From NCBI GenBank assembly GCA_030645615.1, contig JAUSNB010000047.1, forward strand, positions 1 through 56,591: 56,591 bases of DNA, written 5' to 3'. Positions 56,456 through 56,591 of this stretch are shown one piece after another. The notes under the pieces were generated by a model, which had not been told where the DNA came from, ran no database searches, and was given only the letters and a program-made list of their open reading frames with translations. The DNA is from Actinomycetota bacterium. Its GTDB lineage: Bacteria > Actinomycetota > Actinomycetes > S36-B12. How positions within the stretch are numbered: position 1 is the first letter of the stretch; every line of letters starts with the position of its first letter. The translations under genes were made by a program, and so were the position numbers.

Positions 56456-56591
56456 TGACCCCTGTTGCGCTTGACGGTCAGGCTGCTGTTTTGTGTGGTG
56501 CCGCTTCGGCTCGTGATTCGGCGGGGGTGCGTTCGCCCAGTGAAGCATGCGGGCGCTCGGTGTTGTAGTCGATCATCCACGCCACGATCGC
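56456..56591 (-). mobile_element. Right end of an IS3/IS481-like insertion sequence, cut by the window edge
   Basis: The transposase 3' end and about 22 nt of non-coding sequence are visible. The stretch starting TGACCCCTGTTGCGC at 56456 begins with TG, as IS3-family terminal inverted repeats do, and is proposed as the element's end. The other end lies outside, so inverted repeats and target duplication cannot be checked. It sits about 48 nt behind the tRNA gene. Confidence 0.6.
56478..56591 (-). CDS. IS3-like DDE transposase, C-terminal fragment
   Basis: The last 37 codons of an integrase-core transposase. WMIDYNTERPHASLGERTPAE is the hallmark end of IS3/IS481-family DDE enzymes, following the catalytic Glu (outside the window). 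A short tail ends in TGA at 56480-56478. The start is beyond the edge. Fragmentation here is by the window boundary, which probably reflects an assembly break at a repeated element. Confidence 0.85.
   Translation of the reverse strand, partial: AIVAWMIDYNTERPHASLGERTPAESRAEAAPHKTAA

Overview
The window is a 56.6 kb piece of a high-GC actinobacterial (Actinomycetes) chromosome. The main evidence is a complete Pup-proteasome set (mpa, dop, pup, prcB, prcA, pafA, with pafB/pafC beside it), RbpA, mycothiol ligase MshC, a HelY-type helicase, an Lnt/Ppm pair, an F420-type luciferase-like oxidoreductase and strongly G/C-ending codons. From memory, the order rbpA - ppm/lnt - M24 peptidase - 5'-3' exonuclease - helY - tatC/tatA - pafC/pafB - pafA - prcA/prcB - pup - dop - mpa - trmI - recB-like - metH - PAC2 - mshC cluster - uppP follows Mycobacterium tuberculosis Rv2050-Rv2136c. 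This is therefore mostly conserved core chromosome with small accessory insertions. I cannot name the genus.

Layout. 1-5.9 kb: the 3' part of gcvP, a small HAD phosphatase, a membrane SHOCT protein, a strong terminator hairpin, an SDR-type epimerase, a GNAT acetyltransferase, a Doc-type toxin-antitoxin pair and a small secreted four-cysteine protein. 5.9-9.7 kb: a large secreted multicopper oxidase with a C-terminal beta-propeller-like region, then rbpA behind a SigR-like promoter. 16.4-9.7 kb (minus strand): a six-gene run (M24 peptidase, acyl-CoA dehydrogenase, amidohydrolase, lnt, ppm, fxsA), mostly joined by 1-4 nt overlaps. 16.5-20.1 kb: a 5'-3' exonuclease facing helY. 34.3-20.2 kb (minus strand): the Pup-proteasome and Tat block, interrupted between prcA and pafA by an unrecognised 861-aa secreted protein with nine C-terminal octapeptide repeats. 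34.4-43.5 kb: trmI, a RecB-like nuclease, an exported pentapeptide-repeat protein, a decayed acetyltransferase, a HAD phosphatase, metH, an alpha/beta hydrolase and a PAC2-family protein. 43.5-56.2 kb: pgi, 6-phosphogluconate dehydrogenase, the mshC-associated cluster, corA, uppP, an LLM oxidoreductase, an aldo/keto reductase, DUF5703, a YVTN-type propeller and an M20 peptidase. The right edge holds tRNA-Leu(GAG) and the 3' end of an IS3-like transposase.

How the genes work together. Mpa, PrcA/PrcB, Pup, Dop and PafA form the pupylation and degradation machine: Dop deamidates the GGQ-ending Pup, PafA attaches it, and Mpa feeds the 20S core. PafB/PafC are WYL-domain regulators of the DNA-damage response. 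TatA/TatC, Lnt, Ppm, UppP and two FKBPs serve export and envelope assembly. MshC makes mycothiol and sits with three small genes known to accompany it.

A recurring feature is a -10-like hexamer (TANNNT or close) placed 6-7 nt before the start codon with no Shine-Dalgarno. I find it at about fifteen genes, which points to widespread leaderless transcription and helped fix several starts. No gene-free stretch longer than 300 bases exists in the window. The longest gaps, about 195 bases before rbpA and about 120 bases before the secreted protein at 5517, are described through their regulatory features.
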